Position numbers and translations under genes: made by a program. 60,000 nucleotides of DNA from Cryptomeria japonica (taxonomy: Eukaryota > Streptophyta > Pinopsida > Cupressales > Cupressaceae): contig NC_081410.1 of NCBI RefSeq assembly GCF_030272615.1, positions 128,209,640-128,269,639 on the forward strand. The letters are read 5' to 3'. Below, one piece after another: positions 55,383 through 60,000 of this stretch (its first letter is position 1; each line of letters starts with the position of its first letter). The notes under the pieces were generated by a model. That model saw only the letters and a program-made list of their open reading frames with translations, made no database searches and was not told the DNA's origin.

Positions 55383-57425
55383 TCTGCGTGCGAAAAAGCG
55401 ATGCAATGCATCGACATCCTTTTTTGAGCGTTCTTATCCACCGTGGGGAAATTATAGAGGCTCTGCAAATCATTTCATTGTTTTGGCTAGTAACTCCGGG
55501 ACTGAGGATCTTGGAAGGGTCATATCATGGACCCGTGATCAAGAGGCCTTTTTTGCAAAAACAAAATACTCTTTGGTTAATGCGTTTAGGGTTCCCCCCC
55601 TCTCTTCAAGGGTTGGGATCGGGATTGGCATTTGGTGAGCTGCAGAAATAATAGGGCTTTAGGGCAACCAAACGGCCCCAAACGAAATTCCAGTCATAGT
55701 CGGGAGGAGGGTTTTGTAAAACTTAACCAGTCAAAGAGTTCCTCTGCTTGCCATATTTTTCCTTCATGAAAATCTTTGGGTAAATTTTCAGAGGATATGA
55801 AAACCCCTCGTTGTCACAATTCTAAGGAAGTCGAGGACCCATTGTTAGATCTACCTTCAAATTCCCCAGCTTCTCCTAATGGGTTGTTCATTGAAATTGA
55901 CAATCATACCTAGGCCAAGTATCAAATGCATTGCAGTGACAAAATGATCTTTGCTCGGTGGAAAGGTTGGGGGATCCCGTCTGAACAAATTGCCAACGGG
56001 GTGTCATCTTCCTTGAATAACCAGGTAAAAATTGACATCCTTCCCGATAATTTCTTAGCTATTGAATGTGGTAATCAGAGTCTGGGAAATTCATTGTTAA
56101 ACGAGGATATATTAACATTTAAGGGTCTAGGGTTTGATTGTTGGGAATGGTAACCTCTCTTTCTCCCATCTCAATTCAACTCCTGCATGGTTAATAGAGC
56201 AATTTCACTAGATAAATTTCCTGTAGAATTGCGAAATAATGACTTTTTAAAAATAATAGGCAACAAAATAAGTAAATTTGTAGAAATCAAAAAATCATCC
56301 CTAAGCTTCTTTAACCAGCTCCTAATTGTTAAAATGAATATTAACATTAAATCTTTAGAGCCTATAACTCTGAAATGTGATAAATCTTGTTTAACCCTAG
56401 AATTACCCTTTTATAATGGTTCTTTTGAAGATTCTATGCCAAGGAAGATCCCCTTCGAGAAACCTTTCCCTAAATCGTTGCTCATGTCTAATGGTGCACC
56501 ATTCAGTTTCGTGGAAGGAGGAGGTTTCACCCTAGAGGGCTATAAGATTGATAATAACCCTAATCTCACCTCAGACCTATGCCCTTATAGCTCCCCTGTT
56601 AAGCCCTCTCCCTCCCCTCTTCCTCCACTGCTAACTATAAATTCACCTATAGATGACTCTCTTCTTAGGGATCGAGATCTCGAAGATGGTGAAATCAATG
56701 AGGTTATCCCTCAGAAATAGCAGCTCGGTTTGACAAATATGTCATCATCTAGCTCTCTCATTCCACCAGAAAAGTTGAATCCCTTGGGGTCTCCCCCTTT
56801 AATTGAACTAATTACCTCTGAGCAATTAGCAGTGATGGATAGGCTTTCCCCAGATCCAGAATTGGCATCCTTACAGGATCATCCAATCTCTCTAGCCTCA
56901 AGATTGGAGGGCTTTGAGGAGGCAAAGGCTCACTCTCCACCTTTGAAAGCTATTTCTGATACAATTGTAGAATCTGAGAGTGATCGTGTGGCTAGGGAAG
57001 TTAACATCATTGCCAATTTTATAGGGGAAGAAGTAGTAATCGACCTCATGGATCAATTGGTTGCTGAAATTTGTGATGATGAGGAGTTGGAAAGACAAAG
57101 GTATTTCTTAGTCAAAAATCTAGTGGATGTTACTAGAGTCAACTTAGAAATTGATGATCTATTTATAGCATTAGATAACTTAGAAAATGATAACCCAAAT
57201 ACTCTAGGCATTCTCAGCTCTGACAGAAGGCAAAGACTCTCTTGATAGGCATTCTCAGCTCTGACAGAAGGCAAAGACTCTCTTGACTATGCTAAACACA
57301 ATAAGAGAAGAGGTAGGAGATCCCTTGCTGAACTAAGATCAAAGGATGGAGATGCCAAGGATCAGGCTAAAATATCTACTCTTTTTAATGCAGGGGAGGG
57401 GAAGTTCCTCCCCAGAGAGCCATGA
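55383..57425 (+). pseudogene. LINE N ORF1 (DUF4283-like RNA-binding protein)
   Basis: One frame can be followed from about 55,700 (GFVKLNQSKSSSACHIF) to the TGA at 57,423-57,425, broken by stops at WEW-stop-PLFLPS (about 56,151), QK-stop-QLGL (56,718) and TGA-TAG (57,243-57,248). The text LDKFPVELRNNDFLKIIGNK, ISKFVEIKKSSLSF and LLIVKMNINIKSLEPITLKC matches the DUF4283-type region of plant L1 ORF1 (family: P.WV.L.NLP...W....L..IGN..G). A Pro/Ser-rich linker and an acidic part follow. ORF1 products bind element RNA. The 5' end is placed where base composition changes from AT-rich. Confidence 0.7.
57205..57286 (+). repeat. Perfect 41 bp tandem duplication in LINE ORF1
   Basis: TAGGCATTCTCAGCTCTGAC and the following 21 bases at 57,205-57,245 are repeated exactly at 57,246-57,286. 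Because 41 is not a multiple of 3, the first copy is read in another frame and ends TGA-TAG, after which the downstream text AFSALTEGKDSLDYAK is back in the upstream frame. Confidence 0.92.
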
Positions 57426-60000
57426 AAATCATAACATGGAATGTTAGGGGTCTGAATGCCCCTAACAAACAACACATCTTAAAGCGTTGCATCTCTGATT
57501 CTAAACTAGATATAATGTTAATCCAAGAAACCAAAATGAACTCCTCTGAGATAGTCCTTTTTGAGAAAAAAAAATAGGCGTTAGACAGCTAAAGCACTCC
57601 CCTGCTACAGGGGCCTCAGGGGGCTTAGCCATCATTTGGGACTCTACATTCATCTCATTTACACCTTTAGAGATTAAGCAAAATTGGATGGGAGGAGAAG
57701 TAGTAAGTTATAAAAATAACCTGAGATTCAAATTGATTAACGTTTATGGTCCTATCCAAAATAGGGATAAGGCTAGGGTGTGGGTGGAACTGGAGTCTTT
57801 CCTCAGAAGTTTCCCAAACGATGTATGCATCATTAGGGGAGATTTCAATGCTATCACTAAGGTAGCAGACAAAAGAGGAGGTAGCAACAAACTTCCTCCA
57901 GCGGCTGTAGATTTCAATCATTGGATCAATAGGAACTCCCTGTTGGAAATCTAGACGGCAGAAAATGCCTTCACCTGGAACAACAGAAGGCTTGGTTTCT
58001 GTAACATTGCTGAGAAACTAGATAGATTCTTTATCCATAGGGGGCTCTCAGAGCTTAACTTTACCCTAAATGTAGAACCCCTCCCTTTAGTTGGATTTGA
58101 CCATTTCCCACTCGAACTAATCTTATTATCTGACCACTCCCCTAAAAAATGTCCCTTCAAATTTGAGAGCATGTGGTTTAGAGATGATAACTTTTTAAAC
58201 TTAATTGAGAACTGGTGGAGAAGCTTTGTTTTCTCTGGTTCGAAGATGTTTATTATCACAAGCAAGTTAAAGTTTATCAAAAGGAAGCTCTTAGAATGGA
58301 ACAAGACTAAATTTGGAAATATTTTCGATAAAAAAACTCCTAATAGAAAATGATCTTAAGAATGTTAACATTGAGGTTCTTGAGAAGGGGATGGATGAAC
58401 ATCTCTTCCTCAAAGTAAAGGCTCTACTCTTTGAGTATGAAAAGACACTCTCAAATGAAGAGATCTTTTGGAAACAAAAATCAAGGGAGACTTGGTTGAG
58501 TGATGGGGATCGAAATACTAAGTTTTTCCACAATAGTACTTAGCAGAGGCGATGGGTCAATCGAATTTCTAAAATTAAGAATTTCCAGGGTTCCATCATG
58601 TCTGAACCGGATGATGTTGCCTCCGAGGCAACAAAGTTTTTTGATAAAATCTTAAACAATATTGAAGCCTCCAACCTCAGAGGCCAACTCAATATTATCA
58701 AGAATCTTCCAAAACTCATTAACGATGACCAAAACAAAATCCCGTCAAAGAAATTCTCTGAGGAGGAGGTTAAATCTGTCCTTATGAAGATGAATCCCGA
58801 CAAGGCCCTGGGCCCGGATGGCTTCCCCACTAGCTTTTTCCAAAAATGTTGGGGTTTTATGGGGACAGAGATCACATACGCCTTAGAAGTTATTAGGAAC
58901 TCTGGTAAGATTCTCAAAGAAATCAACAATACCTTCCTAGCTCTCATCCCCAAAAAAGAGAATCCTGAAAGCTTTAATGACTTCATACTAATAGCCCTTT
59001 GCAACACTCTGTACAAACTCTTAACCAAAATCCTAGCAACCAGACTCCAGAATCTTCTCCCCATTATCATTAGTGAAGAACAAACTCGCTTTGTAGCAGA
59101 TAGATCAATCTATGATGGGGTTATTATAGCCCAAGAGGCCATTCATTCGATCCAACTCAACAGGGCCCCAAGTATGCTAGTCAAATTAGACATAAGCAAA
59201 GCTTACAACAAAGTTGATTGGCGCTTCCTATGTAAATGCCTAGAGGCCTTTGGATTTTCTAAATCCTGGATCAACCTAATCTTTGAATGTATATCCACCC
59301 CCAAATTCTCGGTCTTGGTTAATGGTTCCCCGGAAGGTTTCTTCAGCAGCTCAAGAGGGCTCAGGCAAGGAGATCCTATGTCCCCCTTCCTCTTCATCAT
59401 CATGGTTGAAGCCCTAGGTAGATCCATCTCCAAGGCCAAAGAGGAAGGTGGGATCCAAGGAATCCCCATTACTAGCAGCCTCCCTCCCTTTATCCACTAG
59501 CAATTTGTCGACGACATGATGCTTTTTGGGCAGGGAAGTGTAAGGGAAGCGTGCGCCTTCAAAGGCATCCTTAATTCCTACATGCTAGCCTCGAGTCAAG
59601 AGGTGAATCTGGCCAAGTCTGTAGTTTTTATGTTCAACATAGACCCCTCCTTAGGAAAAGTGATTAGTAATGTCCTGGAGATTAGTGAAGGAACTCTTCC
59701 TTGCAAATACCTAGGCATTCCCCTTGACAAGGGTAGAAGACCCTCAAAATTATGGGACAACTTGGTGGATAAAATCAAGTCTATGATTAACACTTGGAAA
59801 GGAAAATGGCTCTCATCTGCAGGTAGAGCAACCTTGGTTAGATCGGTCTTGTCAACTATGCCCATTTACCAGCTCTCCTATCAACATTTATCTTCTTCTA
59901 AACTTGCAGAGCTCAATAAGCATCTTAGGACTTTCTTTTGGCAAGGTGATAATGACAACTGCAAAATTTCACTCATATCCTGGGACAAGACATGCAAACC
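57422..60000 (+). pseudogene. LINE N ORF2: endonuclease and reverse transcriptase (cut by window edge)
   Basis: The ATG at 57,422 overlaps the ORF1 stop. The APE-type endonuclease is seen as MKIITWNVRGLNAPNK, LIQETK, CIIRGDFNAI and LLSDHSP. RT follows with NPDKALGPDGFPTSFFQKCW, LALIPKKENPESF, LATRLQNLLPIIISEEQTRF, MLVKLDISKAYNKVDW (catalytic Asp), SSSRGLRQGDPMSPFLF, and FVDD at 59,504-59,515 preceded by a TAG. Then KYLGIPLDKGRRPSKLW continues to the edge. These nick DNA and prime cDNA at the nick. Two frameshifts lie at A-runs (about 57,567-57,575 and 58,330-58,336), with TAGs at 57,952 and 58,541. Plant L1-type. Confidence 0.9.

Noticed and set aside
58540-59070. 176-codon ORF on the minus strand
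   Set aside because: It lies opposite the LINE RT, which has clear conserved motifs; this is a shadow frame.
1-60000. Endogenous pararetrovirus or other viral insertion
   Set aside because: All RT text has Ty1/copia or LINE context; no movement-protein or coat-protein motif was noticed.
1-60000. A cellular plant gene with introns
   Set aside because: No exon series or conserved non-TE domain was recognised; every long supported frame belongs to a retroelement or to unknown repeat proteins.

Overview
This window looks like intergenic DNA from a large, repeat-rich seed-plant genome. The suggestion of a gymnosperm is inference from the density of old, nested LTR elements; the sequence does not prove it. 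Nearly everything recognisable is retrotransposon. I found no cellular gene, tRNA, rRNA or CRISPR array. Elements are named E, D, C, B, A, F, G, H, I, J, M, K, L and N in rough left-to-right order.

Left third (1-24.6 kb): an LTR (E) is inserted into a decayed Ty1/copia pol (D). Next to it lies a three-deep nest. Copia C (+ strand, about 3.9-24.6 kb) is split by B (- strand, about 5.5-20.9 kb). The 5' LTR of B is split by A (- strand, 11,340-18,897), which has a perfect 5 bp target duplication (CAATG). A and B have gag-like coding (coiled coil plus several zinc knuckles) but no recognisable protease, integrase or reverse transcriptase. A also carries a long accessory ORF in the envelope-like position. 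A 35 bp minisatellite (24.6-25.2 kb) and 3 kb of AT-rich, gene-free DNA follow.

Middle (28-41 kb): a nearly complete Ty1/copia element G (- strand, 29,386-36,795; LTRs of about 1.5 kb; gag, PR, IN, RT and RNase H all readable with a few lesions) sits inside a codon of the RNase H of an older, internally deleted copia F. It is followed by H, a second pol-less element. H has the same gag-plus-accessory-ORF layout as A, and part of its accessory protein aligns with A's.

Right third (40.7-60 kb): element I carries one reading frame of about 4.1 kb (plus a frameshifted 3' end) for a protein I do not recognise, interrupted by an LTR-like insert J. K (+ strand, 49,087-54,477, perfect CTAGC duplication) is a copia derivative. 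Its gag-protease reading frame runs into an acidic domain instead of integrase/RT/RNase H, and its gag is split by solo LTR L. The window ends in a LINE (N, L1-like), with ORF1 overlapping ORF2 by ATGA; ORF2 has an endonuclease and an RT and runs off the right edge.

How the parts may work together: A, B and G share a nearly identical polypurine-tract/LTR junction. A, B, G and H share a tRNA-Met-type primer site and a C-tract at the LTR 3' end. A, B and H may therefore be non-autonomous families mobilised by enzymes from G-like copia elements. That is inference from shared cis signals. Most coding remnants are broken, often by TAG or TAA where CAG or CAA (Gln) is likely ancestral, as expected from C-to-T decay of methylated repeats.
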